64,000 nucleotides of DNA from Roseomonas sp. HF4 (GTDB lineage Bacteria; Pseudomonadota; Alphaproteobacteria; Acetobacterales; Acetobacteraceae): the NCBI RefSeq assembly GCF_005222755.1, contig NZ_STGD01000007.1, positions 1 to 64,000 of the forward strand, given 5' to 3'. Below the pieces are notes generated by a model. That model was given only the letters and a program-made list of their open reading frames with translations. It had not been told where the DNA came from and ran no database searches. The stretch's first letter is position 1; every line of letters starts with the position of its first letter. Made by a program: the position numbers and the translations under genes. Below are positions 34,155 through 42,097 of this stretch, in pieces.

Positions 34155-34898
34155 ATGGCGGCGATGGCGTTCGATTTTTCGGGAAGGCGCGTGCTGGTCG
34201 CAGGCGGCAGCCGCGGCATCGGCCGGGCCATCGCGCTCGGCTTCGCGCAGGCTGGGGCGGCGGTCTCGGCCTGCGCGCGCGGCGCCGAGGGCCTGGCGGC
34301 GCTGCGGGCCGACGGCGTCGCGCATGTGCAGGCGGCGGACCTCGCCGATGCCGGCCAGGTCGCTGGCTGGGTCGAGGCCGCGGCCGCCGCGCTCGGCGGC
34401 ATCGACGTGCTGGTGAACAACGCCTCCGGCTTCGGCATGGGCGACACGGAGGAAGGCTGGCAGCGCGGCCTCGACGTCGACGTCATGGCCACGGTGCGGG
34501 CGAGCCGCGCCGCGCTGCCGCATCTGCGCGCGGCGAAGGGCTGCATCGTGAACACGACATCGATCTCGGGCCTCGGGCCCTCGGTGCGCACGCCGGCCTA
34601 TGCGGCGGTGAAGGCGCTGGTGATCAACTACACGGCGTCCCAGGCGGCGGCGCTCGCGAAGGACGGGGTGCGGGTGAACGCCATCGCGCCCGGCTCGATC
34701 GAATTCCCCGGCGGCACCTGGGAGAAGCGGCGGAAGGAGGACCCGGCATTGTACGGCCGCATCCTGACCGGCATCCCCTTCGGCCGGCTCGGCACGCCGG
34801 AGGAGGTGGCGGATGTGGCGCTGTTCCTCGCCTCCCCCTTCGCGCGCTGGGTGACGGGGCAGACCATCGTGGTCGATGGCGGTCAGATGCTGGGCTAG
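34155..34898 (+). CDS. Short-chain dehydrogenase/reductase
   Basis: This 247-residue classical SDR has the cofactor loop GGSRGIGRA (17-25), the NNASGFGMG segment and catalytic Ser-Tyr-Lys (TTSISGLGPS, PAYAAVKALV). It ends with SPFARWVTGQTIVVDGGQML, standard for the FabG-like class. An acidic residue after the second strand is not obvious, so NADP(H) is plausible. Two ATGs (34155, 34164) are possible. The next gene starts 4 bases after its stop. Substrate unknown. Confidence 0.88.
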   Translation: MAAMAFDFSGRRVLVAGGSRGIGRAIALGFAQAGAAVSACARGAEGLAALRADGVAHVQAADLADAGQVAGWVEAAAAALGGIDVLVNNASGFGMGDTEEGWQRGLDVDVMATVRASRAALPHLRAAKGCIVNTTSISGLGPSVRTPAYAAVKALVINYTASQAAALAKDGVRVNAIAPGSIEFPGGTWEKRRKEDPALYGRILTGIPFGRLGTPEEVADVALFLASPFARWVTGQTIVVDGGQMLG

Positions 34899-34902
34899 CC
34901 AT

Positions 34903-35610
34903 ATGGCGGATGCATCGCTGTTCGAGGCCTGGTCGCCGGTCACGCAGGATTTCGGCCTCGTGCGCGGCGACCACGCGGAGGTGGCCGACGCCTACGCGGC
35001 CATGTTCGCGGGCGAGCCACCCTTGCGACGGCGCAACCTGGCCGGCGGCCTCGCCGAGGCGTTCGAAGCGCTGGCGCCGCTGACCCACGCGAAGTCCCGT
35101 CGGCTGTTCCTGGCCACGCCTTGCGGCTGGACGGCGTTCTTCCAGAACGGCACGCAGGGGTCGGACCCTTTCCTGATCATGTTGAGACTCGCCCAACGCC
35201 TGGGCACGATCGCGATGCGCGTGTGCTGCACGCCCACCGGCGCCCGGTGGCCCGGCGTGATCTGGGAAGTCTACGCACCGCCGCAGCTGGGCGGGGATGC
35301 TTACGGCTACCGGCGCAGCATTGCCGCGTCGAATGACGGCGGGCGCTGGGTCTTCTCGGAGTCGGGCGAGAGGTTCGCCTTCGAGCGCCCCGAATGCTAC
35401 GCACTGGCTCGGAAGCGGGATCGTTTCACGCGACCCATGTTGTTGGATTACCTGCGCGCGTTCGGCATTCCGGAGTTGGACGACGACCTCTTCCTCGTCT
35501 CGCCGGCGACACCCGCGATCCTGTTCCACGATGCCACACGCGACCGGCGACTGCCCGAATATTCGCTGGAGGAGGTGAAGCGTGGCCTGCCCTGGCAGCG
35601 CGGCGCCTAG
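34903..35610 (+). CDS. Hypothetical protein, unknown family
   Basis: This 235-residue soluble protein is not recognised. It has no signal or membrane segment. Notable are an aromatic-rich centre (ATPCGWTAFFQNGTQGSDPF near 71-90), a Cys pair MRVCCTPTG and acidic PELDDDLFLV. The composition is less Ala-rich than its neighbours and resembles a mixed alpha/beta immunity-type or small-molecule-binding protein; that is only an impression. It follows the SDR by 4 bases and overlaps the convergent ArfB gene by 4 bases. Confidence 0.7.
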   Translation: MADASLFEAWSPVTQDFGLVRGDHAEVADAYAAMFAGEPPLRRRNLAGGLAEAFEALAPLTHAKSRRLFLATPCGWTAFFQNGTQGSDPFLIMLRLAQRLGTIAMRVCCTPTGARWPGVIWEVYAPPQLGGDAYGYRRSIAASNDGGRWVFSESGERFAFERPECYALARKRDRFTRPMLLDYLRAFGIPELDDDLFLVSPATPAILFHDATRDRRLPEYSLEEVKRGLPWQRGA

Positions 35611-36029
35611 TCTTCGGAATGACGTCCGCGCAGCCGCTTGGTCGCACCGCGGCGTGTCTTCTCGTCCACGCGGCGGGCCCTGGCGGCCCGTGACGGCTTG
35701 GTCTCGCGCCGCGGCGGCGGCGGCGGCGTCGCGGCCTCCCGGATCAGGTCGAGCAGGCGCTCCAGCGCATCCTCACGGTTGCGTTCGCGCGTCCGGTGGC
35801 GCTGCGCGGTGATGACCAGCACGCCGTCCTTCGTCATGCGCCGGCCGGCCAGCGTCGCGAGCCGCACCTTGACGGCCTCGGGCAGGTTGGGCGACGCCAT
35901 GGCCGCGAAGCGCAGTTGGACCGCGGTCTCGAGCTTGTTGACGTTCTGGCCGCCGGGGCCCGAGGCGCGCAGGAAATCCTCCTGCAGCTCCGCCTCGTCG
36001 AGGCTGATGCGGCCCGTCACGCGGATCAT
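35607..36029 (-). CDS. arfB: Peptidyl-tRNA hydrolase ArfB (YaeJ), ribosome rescue
   Basis: This 140-residue release-factor-like protein frees peptides from ribosomes stalled at the end of broken messages. The GGQ catalytic loop is at 26-28 (RASGPGGQNVNKLETAVQL), and a basic, Arg/Lys-rich C-terminal tail (about 100-140), which threads into the empty mRNA channel, ends RGATKRLRGRH. Length and build match ArfB rather than full RF1 or RF2. Confidence 0.95.
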   Translation of the reverse strand: MIRVTGRISLDEAELQEDFLRASGPGGQNVNKLETAVQLRFAAMASPNLPEAVKVRLATLAGRRMTKDGVLVITAQRHRTRERNREDALERLLDLIREAATPPPPPRRETKPSRAARARRVDEKTRRGATKRLRGRHSED

Positions 36030-36201
36030 GGCGCGCCGCGCGCCGCGCCCGGCCTCCGCTGCCCCGGCCCGTCGACCGGCCGCCTCATGCCGCCGATGCC
36101 CTGCGCGGTGACCATGGCAGCCATGATGCCGCGCGCCCGGGCCACCTTGCCAGCCTGCCGCCCCGGCCTAGGATGCAGGCCAGAAATTTCCGAGAAAACG
36201 C

Positions 36202-36753
36202 ATGCAAGACGACGCGATCGACAAGGCTCCTGATGCGGCCGCCACTTGGCCCGACCAGATCTACGACCTGCTGAAGAAGCACGAGATCCGCCAGGTCTGC
36301 CTGGTGCCCGATGCCGGCCATTCCCGCCTGATCAAGCGCTGCCTCGCCGACAACGACATCAAGGTCACGACCCTGACGACCGAGGAGGAGGGCATCGCCC
36401 TGCTCCAGGGCGCCTGGCTCGGCGGCGACAAGGGCGTGCTGCTGATGCAGTCCTCCGGCGTCGGCAACTGCATCAACATGCTCTCGCTGTCGCATATCCA
36501 CCGCTGCCCGATGCCGATGCTGGTGACCATGCGCGGCGACTTCGGGGAGTTCAACCCGGCGCAGATCCCGATGGGCAACGCGACGCAGGCGGTGCTGGAG
36601 GCGATGGGCACGTTGGTCAAGCGCGCCGACACGCCGGAGGACATCGCGCCTACGGTGGACGCCACCATCCGCATGGCCTTCAACACCTTCCGCCCGACCG
36701 CGACGCTGATCGGCCAGCGCGTCATCGGCGCCAAGACCTTCGGCAAGGACTGA
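36202..36753 (+). CDS. ThDP-dependent 2-oxoacid decarboxylase, alpha (PYR) subunit
   Basis: This 183-residue protein corresponds to the N-terminal pyrimidine-binding half of phosphonopyruvate/sulfopyruvate decarboxylases. The conserved catalytic glutamate lies in TTEEEGIALLQGAWLGG, preceded by VCLVPDAGHSRLIKRCLADN; MQSSGVGNCINML and a C-terminal strand follow. Split alpha/beta forms occur as ComD/ComE in coenzyme M synthesis. Here the beta gene begins 4 bases downstream. The 172 bases upstream hold no recognisable gene. Confidence 0.85.
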   Translation: MQDDAIDKAPDAAATWPDQIYDLLKKHEIRQVCLVPDAGHSRLIKRCLADNDIKVTTLTTEEEGIALLQGAWLGGDKGVLLMQSSGVGNCINMLSLSHIHRCPMPMLVTMRGDFGEFNPAQIPMGNATQAVLEAMGTLVKRADTPEDIAPTVDATIRMAFNTFRPTATLIGQRVIGAKTFGKD

Positions 36754-36757
36754 GACG

Positions 36758-37360
36758 ATGCTCGCAGCATCCGGAAAGCTCGACCGTCGCGAACTCACCC
36801 GCGCGCTGCTGGCCGACCGCGGGGAGATGGCGGTGATCGCCGGTCTCGGCGCGCCGGCCTGGGACATCACGGCGGTGGGCGACCATCCGCTGAACCTGCC
36901 GCTCTGGGGCGGCATGGGGGGCGCGGCCATGATCGGCCTCGGCCTCGCGCTGGCGCAGCCGGATCGCAAGGTTCTCGTGCTGACCGGGGACGGGGAGATG
37001 CTGATGGGCATCGGCGCGCTCGCCACCATCGCGGTCAAGGCGCCGCGGAACCTCTCGGTCGTGGTGCAGGACAACGAGCATTACGGCGAGACCGGGATGC
37101 AGGAAACCGCGACGAAGCACGGTGTCGACCTCGTGACCATGGCGAAGGGCGCCGGCTTCGCGCACACCATGTTCGTCACGAAGGCGGAGGAGGTGCCGGC
37201 GCTGCGCGCGGCGATCCATGCCGGCCGCGGCCCGTTCTTCGCCGTCGTCAAGATCGACGAGGGCAGCAAGAAGCTGGTGCTGCCGCCGCGCGACGGCTCC
37301 ATCATCCAGAACCGCATGCGGGAAGCCATCCTCGGCCCCGCGGCGCATCACCAGCTTTAG
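36758..37360 (+). CDS. ThDP-dependent 2-oxoacid decarboxylase, beta (PP) subunit
   Basis: This 200-residue subunit carries the pyrophosphate-binding fold with the metal motif GDGEMLMGIGALATIA (GDG 77-79) and N106 in VVVQDNEHYGETGMQ. With the alpha subunit it forms one active site. Related complexes decarboxylate sulfopyruvate or phosphonopyruvate to the aldehyde. The following hydroxyacid dehydrogenase and MmgE/PrpD genes point to a catabolic use rather than coenzyme M synthesis. Confidence 0.85.
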   Translation: MLAASGKLDRRELTRALLADRGEMAVIAGLGAPAWDITAVGDHPLNLPLWGGMGGAAMIGLGLALAQPDRKVLVLTGDGEMLMGIGALATIAVKAPRNLSVVVQDNEHYGETGMQETATKHGVDLVTMAKGAGFAHTMFVTKAEEVPALRAAIHAGRGPFFAVVKIDEGSKKLVLPPRDGSIIQNRMREAILGPAAHHQL

Positions 37361-37373
37361 CGGGGGACGCGCC

Positions 37374-38348
37374 ATGCCGCATGTCGTCTGCCTCCGCCCG
37401 CTGCATCCGGATGCCATGGCGCGGCTGCGCGCCGAGCCCGGCTACACCGTCACCATGCTCGACCCCGTGACGCCGGAGACGCTGGCCGCGCCGATGCAGA
37501 CGGCCGATGCCATCATCGTCCGCGCGACGCGCATCGACCGGGGCTTCCTGGCGAATGCGCCGATGCTGTCGATCTGCGCGCGGCACGGCGTCGGCTACGA
37601 TGCGGTGGACGTCGATGCGTTGACGGAACGCGGCATCCCGCTGACCGTGACGCCGGACGCGAACGCCGTCTCGGTCGCCGAGCACGCGCTGATGCTGATG
37701 CTGACCACGGCCCGGCGCACGCTCGACTACGACCGCAACACCAAGGCGCTCGACTGGGGGCCGAAGCCCGCGCTGCGCACCTTCGACCTGGCCGGCCAGA
37801 CCGTGTTGGTGATGGGCTTCGGGCGGATCGGCGGGCGCGTGGCGCGGCTCTGCGCCGCCTTCGGGATGGAGGTTCTGGTCCACGACCCCTACATCCCGCA
37901 GAACACCATCAAGGGCGCGGGGTTCCGGCCGGTGAAGGTGCTGCACGAAGGGCTCGCGGAGGCGGACATCGTTACCACGCACTGCCCGTCCAACGCCGAG
38001 ACGCGCGGCATGGTCAACGCGACCTTCCTCGCGGCGATGAAGCCGGGTGCCACCTACGTCAACACCGCGCGCGGCACGCTGGTGGACGAGGCGGCGCTGA
38101 CCAATGCGCTGAAGTCGGGCCATCTGGGTGCCGTCGGGCTCGACGTGTTCTGGGAAGAACCGGTCACGACGAAGCTGCCCTTCCTCGAGTTTCCGAACGT
38201 CGTCGTCTCGCCGCATTCGGCGGCGGCGACGGAACAATCCACGCGGCGCATGGGCCTGTCCTGCGCCGAGAGCATCTTCGCCCACTTCCAGGGCCGGCTC
38301 GACCCCGACGTCGTCATCAACAAGGAGGTGCTCCGCGGCAACGCGTGA
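37374..38348 (+). CDS. D-isomer-specific 2-hydroxyacid dehydrogenase
   Basis: This 324-residue NAD-dependent enzyme oxidises a 2-hydroxyacid to its 2-oxoacid. Visible are the cofactor loop VLVMGFGRIGGRVARL, catalytic Arg in YVNTARGTLVDE, Glu in DVFWEEPVTT and His in VVSPHSAAATEQS. It is close in size to phosphoglycerate dehydrogenase-like proteins without the ACT domain. The ATG lies 13 bases after the ThDP beta subunit stop, so it may supply the 2-oxoacid that the decarboxylase consumes. Confidence 0.88.
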   Translation: MPHVVCLRPLHPDAMARLRAEPGYTVTMLDPVTPETLAAPMQTADAIIVRATRIDRGFLANAPMLSICARHGVGYDAVDVDALTERGIPLTVTPDANAVSVAEHALMLMLTTARRTLDYDRNTKALDWGPKPALRTFDLAGQTVLVMGFGRIGGRVARLCAAFGMEVLVHDPYIPQNTIKGAGFRPVKVLHEGLAEADIVTTHCPSNAETRGMVNATFLAAMKPGATYVNTARGTLVDEAALTNALKSGHLGAVGLDVFWEEPVTTKLPFLEFPNVVVSPHSAAATEQSTRRMGLSCAESIFAHFQGRLDPDVVINKEVLRGNA

Positions 38349-38358
38349 GCAGCGCGCC

Positions 38359-39729
38359 ATGACGAACCCGCTTCTCGTCCTTGCCGACCATGCCGCCACC
38401 TGGCGGTCCCGCGACCTGCCGTCGGATGTCGCGCACCATGCGCGCCGCGCGCTGGTGGACTGGTTCGCAGCCCTTCTCGCCGGCGCCTGGCGTCCGCCGG
38501 CCACGCTGATGTCGGCGGGCCTCGAGGACGAGACGCGCGGCGGCGGTGGCGCGGTCTGCTACGTCTCGGGCCGCCGGGTGCCGGTGCGCCATGCGGCGCT
38601 GCTGAACGGCACGGCGTCCCACACCGTCGAGTTCGACGACATCTACCGCTACGCCGTCTATCACCCGGGCTGCCCCACCATCGCGGCCGCGCTGGCGGCG
38701 GCGCAGGCCAACGGCGCGGACATGGACGGGCTGCTGCGCGCGCTGGCGGCGGGCTACGAGGTGTCCTGCCGGATCGGCCTCGCGGTGCAGCCCTCGCACT
38801 ACGATTTCTGGCACACCACCGGCACGGTCGGCACGTTCGGCGCGGCGGCCTCGGTCGCGGTGCTGCTCGGCTGCGACGCGGAGCGCACCGCCCATGCCAT
38901 CGCCACGGCGGCGACCATGGCGTCCGGCCTGCAGCAGGCCTTCCGGGGCGAAGGCATGTCGAAGCCGCTGCACCCGGGCCACGCCGCGGAAGCGGGCGCT
39001 CTGGCGGCGATGGCGGCGGCGAAGGGCATGACCGGCGCGCTCGACGTGCTGCACGGCCCGGCCGGCTTCGCGGCCGCGACCAGCGAGGACACCGGCAAGT
39101 GGGAGAAGTCGCTGGCGCGGATCGGCCAGCCCTTCGCCATCACCGACATGACCTTCAAGAACCATGGCTGCTGCGGGCATATCTTCGCGGCGCTGGATGC
39201 CGTGCGGGACCTGCACCTCGAGCACGGCTTCGCGGCCGAGGATGTCGTGTCCGTCGCCGTCGGCGGCTACAAGGCGACCAAGGAGGTCTGCGACCGCCCG
39301 GACGCGCGGACCGAACAGGATTGCCGCTTCTCGACGCAGTTCACGGTGGCGACGATGCTGCTGCATGGCGGCGTGCGGCTCGCGGCCTTCGAGCCCGCCC
39401 GCCTGGCCGACCCGGCGATCCGCGCGATCATGCCGAGGGTGACGGTGGCGCTCGACCCCGAATGCGCCGCGGCCTTCCCGTCCAAGCGGTCCGCCAAGGT
39501 CGAGATCCGGCTGAAGGACGGACGTGTGCTCAACCGCCACCAGCACACGCGCAAGGGCGACCCCGACGCGCCGCTGTCGGACCAGGACCTGTCCGACAAG
39601 TTCCTGGAACTGACCTCGGACGCCGTCGGCGCCGGCCAGGCGAAGGCGCTGCTCGCGCACCTGTGGGAGGGCACCGCGCTGCCCGGCATCGTGCCGCTGG
39701 TGGTCAACCGGGCGTACGCGGCGGAATAG
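38359..39729 (+). CDS. MmgE/PrpD-family protein
   Basis: This 456-residue protein belongs to the family of 2-methylcitrate dehydratase and cis-aconitate decarboxylase, which act on tricarboxylates without a cofactor. Visible are the N-terminal ARRALVDWFAALLAGA, the active-site region GTASHTVEFDDIYRYAVYHPG, MSKPLHPGHAAEAGALAA and FKNHGCCGHIFAALDA. Many family members have unknown substrates. It ends an operon with a split decarboxylase and a hydroxyacid dehydrogenase; no prpB or prpC is present, so the methylcitrate cycle is unlikely. Confidence 0.86.
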   Translation: MTNPLLVLADHAATWRSRDLPSDVAHHARRALVDWFAALLAGAWRPPATLMSAGLEDETRGGGGAVCYVSGRRVPVRHAALLNGTASHTVEFDDIYRYAVYHPGCPTIAAALAAAQANGADMDGLLRALAAGYEVSCRIGLAVQPSHYDFWHTTGTVGTFGAAASVAVLLGCDAERTAHAIATAATMASGLQQAFRGEGMSKPLHPGHAAEAGALAAMAAAKGMTGALDVLHGPAGFAAATSEDTGKWEKSLARIGQPFAITDMTFKNHGCCGHIFAALDAVRDLHLEHGFAAEDVVSVAVGGYKATKEVCDRPDARTEQDCRFSTQFTVATMLLHGGVRLAAFEPARLADPAIRAIMPRVTVALDPECAAAFPSKRSAKVEIRLKDGRVLNRHQHTRKGDPDAPLSDQDLSDKFLELTSDAVGAGQAKALLAHLWEGTALPGIVPLVVNRAYAAE

Positions 39730-39742
39730 CCGCGCCGCGCCG

Positions 39743-40537
39743 TCAGGCGAAGGGCAGCCCGGCCCTCGCCTGCACGAAGGCGGCCAGGGTCAGGCCCGCC
39801 CAGAGCGCGGCGCCCGCCAGGATCCAGGCGCGCGGCCGCGGCAGCGCCGCCGCGGCCCAGCCGGCCAGAGGGATCGCCTGCATGGCGTGCACGCCGATGA
39901 AATGCGCCACGCGCAGGTCGCCGCCGGCGCGCGACCAGAAGAACGGCGCGATCCCCCCGGCATCGGTGGCGGCGCCGTCGACATAGGGTCCGTCCGCGCC
40001 CGAGATGGCCGCGCCCGTCAGCCCGCCCAGGACCCCGCCCAGCAGGAAGCCCAGCGCGACGGCGAACCGCCACGCGCCGGGCAAGGCCGGATTGCCGCGC
40101 AGCGCGACCAGCACCCCGAACCAGGCGGCCAGGGCGCAGCCGATGACGGCCACGGCGCCCATCAGCGGGTAGATCGCGCCCCCCAGCGGCGTGCGCGCGA
40201 AATGGGACGGCACGCCGAGCGCGGCGGACAGCGCGATCCAGCAGATCTCGAGCACCATGAATGCGATCGTGCCCGCGACGATGATCCGCGCCGCGCGCCC
40301 CCGGCGTGCCTCGGGTGCGAGCGCCGGCCAGAACCAGGCGAGCGTCCAGGCCCAGAGCGCGAGCGACGCCGCGAACTTTGCCGGCTTCAACCAGACCGAC
40401 ACGCCGCGGATCTCCCGCCCGTCGAGGCCCATGGCCAGCAGGCAGGCGGCCAGCACGACAAGCATGCCGAGCCCGGCGCGCGCAAGGCCGCGCTGGCGGC
40501 CCTCGATCGCGCCGTAGGCCCGCCGGATCGCACCCAT
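39743..40537 (-). CDS. Hypothetical multi-spanning membrane protein
   Basis: This 264-residue protein has about seven hydrophobic segments (near 20-37, 50-70, 85-105, 120-145, 155-175, 205-225, 230-250). A conserved-looking SVWLKPAKFAASLALW lies after the first helix and HFIGVHAMQAIPLAGW before the last two. No family is recognised. Its ATG shares one base with the stop of the ABA4-like gene, so they form one operon under the TetR-linked promoter. Confidence 0.7.
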   Translation of the reverse strand: MGAIRRAYGAIEGRQRGLARAGLGMLVVLAACLLAMGLDGREIRGVSVWLKPAKFAASLALWAWTLAWFWPALAPEARRGRAARIIVAGTIAFMVLEICWIALSAALGVPSHFARTPLGGAIYPLMGAVAVIGCALAAWFGVLVALRGNPALPGAWRFAVALGFLLGGVLGGLTGAAISGADGPYVDGAATDAGGIAPFFWSRAGGDLRVAHFIGVHAMQAIPLAGWAAAALPRPRAWILAGAALWAGLTLAAFVQARAGLPFA

Positions 40538-40962
40538 CAGGGGACCCCCTGGCGCCGCGGCAGGGCGCGCAGGCCGAGGAAGACGAGCAGCCCCGCCGGC
40601 CCCGCGAGGAAGGTCAGCGGCAGTGCCGGATAGAGCCGCCACGGCGACAGGCCCTCGGCCGTTGCCCGGCGGCACATCCAGGCCCCGAGGAACAGGTCGA
40701 AGGCGAGGTAGTGCACCCAGCCCGCCAGCAGCAGCCCATCCCGCGCGAACAGGGCGCGCACGCCGGCGAGCGTCGAGAAGCCGCCCTCGGCGCCCGGCGC
40801 ATGCATGGCCAGCAGCACGACATAGAGCAGCGACAGCAGCGCCGGGATGCCGACGCCCGCCAGATGCCAATGTGCCCAGCGCCGGCGCGGGAACAGCAGC
40901 AGCGCGAGCCATCCCGCCGTGGCGAGGCTGCTGGCGGCGGTGAAGATGGCCTCGGGATGCAT
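40537..40962 (-). CDS. ABA4-like (DUF4281) membrane protein
   Basis: This 141-residue protein has four hydrophobic segments. The characteristic DUF4281 stretch GWVHYLAFDLFLGAWMCRRA (about 80-99) is followed by a Leu/Pro-rich LTFLAGPAGLLVFLGLR. In plants ABA4 is involved in neoxanthin synthesis; the bacterial role is unknown. It is the first gene of a two-gene unit divergent from a TetR regulator. Confidence 0.75.
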   Translation of the reverse strand: MHPEAIFTAASSLATAGWLALLLFPRRRWAHWHLAGVGIPALLSLLYVVLLAMHAPGAEGGFSTLAGVRALFARDGLLLAGWVHYLAFDLFLGAWMCRRATAEGLSPWRLYPALPLTFLAGPAGLLVFLGLRALPRRQGVP

Positions 40963-40976
40963 GGCGCGCCCTTGAT

Positions 40977-41018
40977 CTGACCATTGGCAAGATGTCGATC
41001 AGACTGACCATTGTCAAG
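40977..41018. promoter_or_regulatory. Direct-repeat operator over a consensus -35 (TetR site candidate)
   Basis: CTGACCATTGGCAAG (40977-40991) and CTGACCATTGTCAAG (41004-41018) match at 14 of 15 bases with a 27-base period. On the minus strand the second copy contains a perfect -35 TTGACA (41017-41012), with a weak -10 CATCTT (40994-40989) 17 bases on, pointing at the ABA4-like operon. A repressor here, probably the divergent TetR, would block that promoter. Confidence 0.55.
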
Positions 41019-41045
41019 TTTGGGCCAAAGGGTCAGGCTGTGGTG

Positions 41046-41669
41046 ATGCCCGTCGCCCGCAAGCCCGAAGGCCGCCACCATCACGGGGCGCTCCGCCGCG
41101 CCCTGCTCGACGCCGTGGCCGAGATCCTGCGCGAGTCCGGCCCGCATGGCATGACGTTGCGCGCCGCCGCGCGCCGCGCCGGCGTCTCCCATTCCGCCGC
41201 CACGCCGCATTTCCAGGACCTGGCCGGGCTGCTCACCGCCTTCGTCGCCGAGGGCAACGAAAGGCTGGCCGCGACCATGCGCCGGCATGTCGAGGCCGAT
41301 CCCGGCCATCCGCTGCTGGCGTGCGGGCGCGGCTACATCGCCTTCGCCGCGGCCAACCCAGCCCATTTCCGCATGATGTTCGGCACCGCGCCGAAGGATG
41401 ACGGCGACCCCGCGCTGCAGGCGGCGCGCCAGGCGGCCTTCGCGCCGCTGCGGGAGGCGATGGCCGCCCTCCATCCCAGCGTGCCCGAGGCGGCCCTGCG
41501 CGACCGTCTCGGCCTCGCCTGGGCGGCGGTGCACGGCTTCGCCGCGCTCAGGGCGGAGGGGGCGGGGGCGAAGCTCTGGCCGGAGCCCGATGCGCTCGCC
41601 GCCGCGGAGGGGATGCTGCGCCTGGTGGTCGCGGCCTGCGCCGCGCCGCCGTCCGGCCCGGGCGCGTGA
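41046..41669 (+). CDS. TetR/AcrR-family regulator with WHG domain
   Basis: This 207-residue regulator has an N-terminal helix-turn-helix (about 15-60, LRRALLDAVAEILRESGPHG, then GVSHSAATPHFQDLAGLLTAF). The C-terminal ligand domain is of the WHG type (LGLAWAAVHGFAAL near 155-168). The ATG at 41046 is chosen because an upstream frame from 40992 would be read through the operator-like repeats. It is divergent from the ABA4-like/membrane protein pair, its likely target. Confidence 0.86.
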   Translation: MPVARKPEGRHHHGALRRALLDAVAEILRESGPHGMTLRAAARRAGVSHSAATPHFQDLAGLLTAFVAEGNERLAATMRRHVEADPGHPLLACGRGYIAFAAANPAHFRMMFGTAPKDDGDPALQAARQAAFAPLREAMAALHPSVPEAALRDRLGLAWAAVHGFAALRAEGAGAKLWPEPDALAAAEGMLRLVVAACAAPPSGPGA

Positions 41670-41684
41670 GGCGCGCCCGGCCGG
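41654..41684. terminator. Stem-loop between convergent tetR and trxA
   Basis: CCGGGCGCG-TGAGG-CGCGCCCGG is a perfect 9-base stem (41658-41680), extendable by four pairs with one bulged C. It spans the end of the regulator gene and the gap before the trxA stop. It could act on both strands. Confidence 0.5.
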
Positions 41685-41687
41685 GGT

Positions 41688-42020
41688 TCACTCCCCGATC
41701 GCGCCCGAGATCCAGGCCTTCAGCGCGCCCTTCGGCATGGCGCCGACCTTGGTCTCGACCGGCTTGCCGTCCTTGAAGAGGATCAGCGTCGGGATGCCGC
41801 GCACGGCGTATTCGTTGGGCGTCATCGGGTTGTCGTCGATGTTCACCTTGGCGACCGTGAGCTTGCCGGCGAACTCGCCAGCGAGTTCATCGAGGATCGG
41901 CGCGACCATCTTGCAGGGGCCGCACCACTCCGCCCAGAAATCCACCAGCACCGGTCCCGGCGCCTCCAGGACATCCTGCTTGAAGGTGTCGTCGGAGACG
42001 GGCTTGGTCATGTCACCCAT
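41688..42020 (-). CDS. trxA: Thioredoxin
   Basis: This 110-residue cytoplasmic disulfide reductase has the active site [15 protein letters not shown], cis-proline loop [12 protein letters not shown] and the usual C-terminal helix. The ATG at 42020 gives [13 protein letters not shown]; a second at 42011 would also fit. A TGC-TACAAC extended -10 element (minus strand, 42072-42064) lies about 45 bases upstream, followed by a G/C stem-loop. Confidence 0.96.
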   Translation of the reverse strand: MGDMTKPVSDDTFKQDVLEAPGPVLVDFWAEWCGPCKMVAPILDELAGEFAGKLTVAKVNIDDNPMTPNEYAVRGIPTLILFKDGKPVETKVGAMPKGALKAWISGAIGE

Positions 42021-42042
42021 AGGGGGGTCTCCATAGGGAAGG

Positions 42043-42072
42043 GGGGGGCGGAAGGCCCCCCTGGTTGTAGCA
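42043..42072 (-). promoter_or_regulatory. Possible trxA extended -10 and leader stem-loop
   Basis: TGCTACAAC (minus strand 42072-42064) resembles an extended -10. Immediately after it GGGGGGC-CTTCC-GCCCCCC (42061-42043) forms a 7-base stem. The stem may instead be the terminator of the RND operon that ends just upstream; the sequence alone does not decide. Confidence 0.35.
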
Positions 42073-42097
42073 GAGATCGTGCAGCGCCCGCGCCGGG

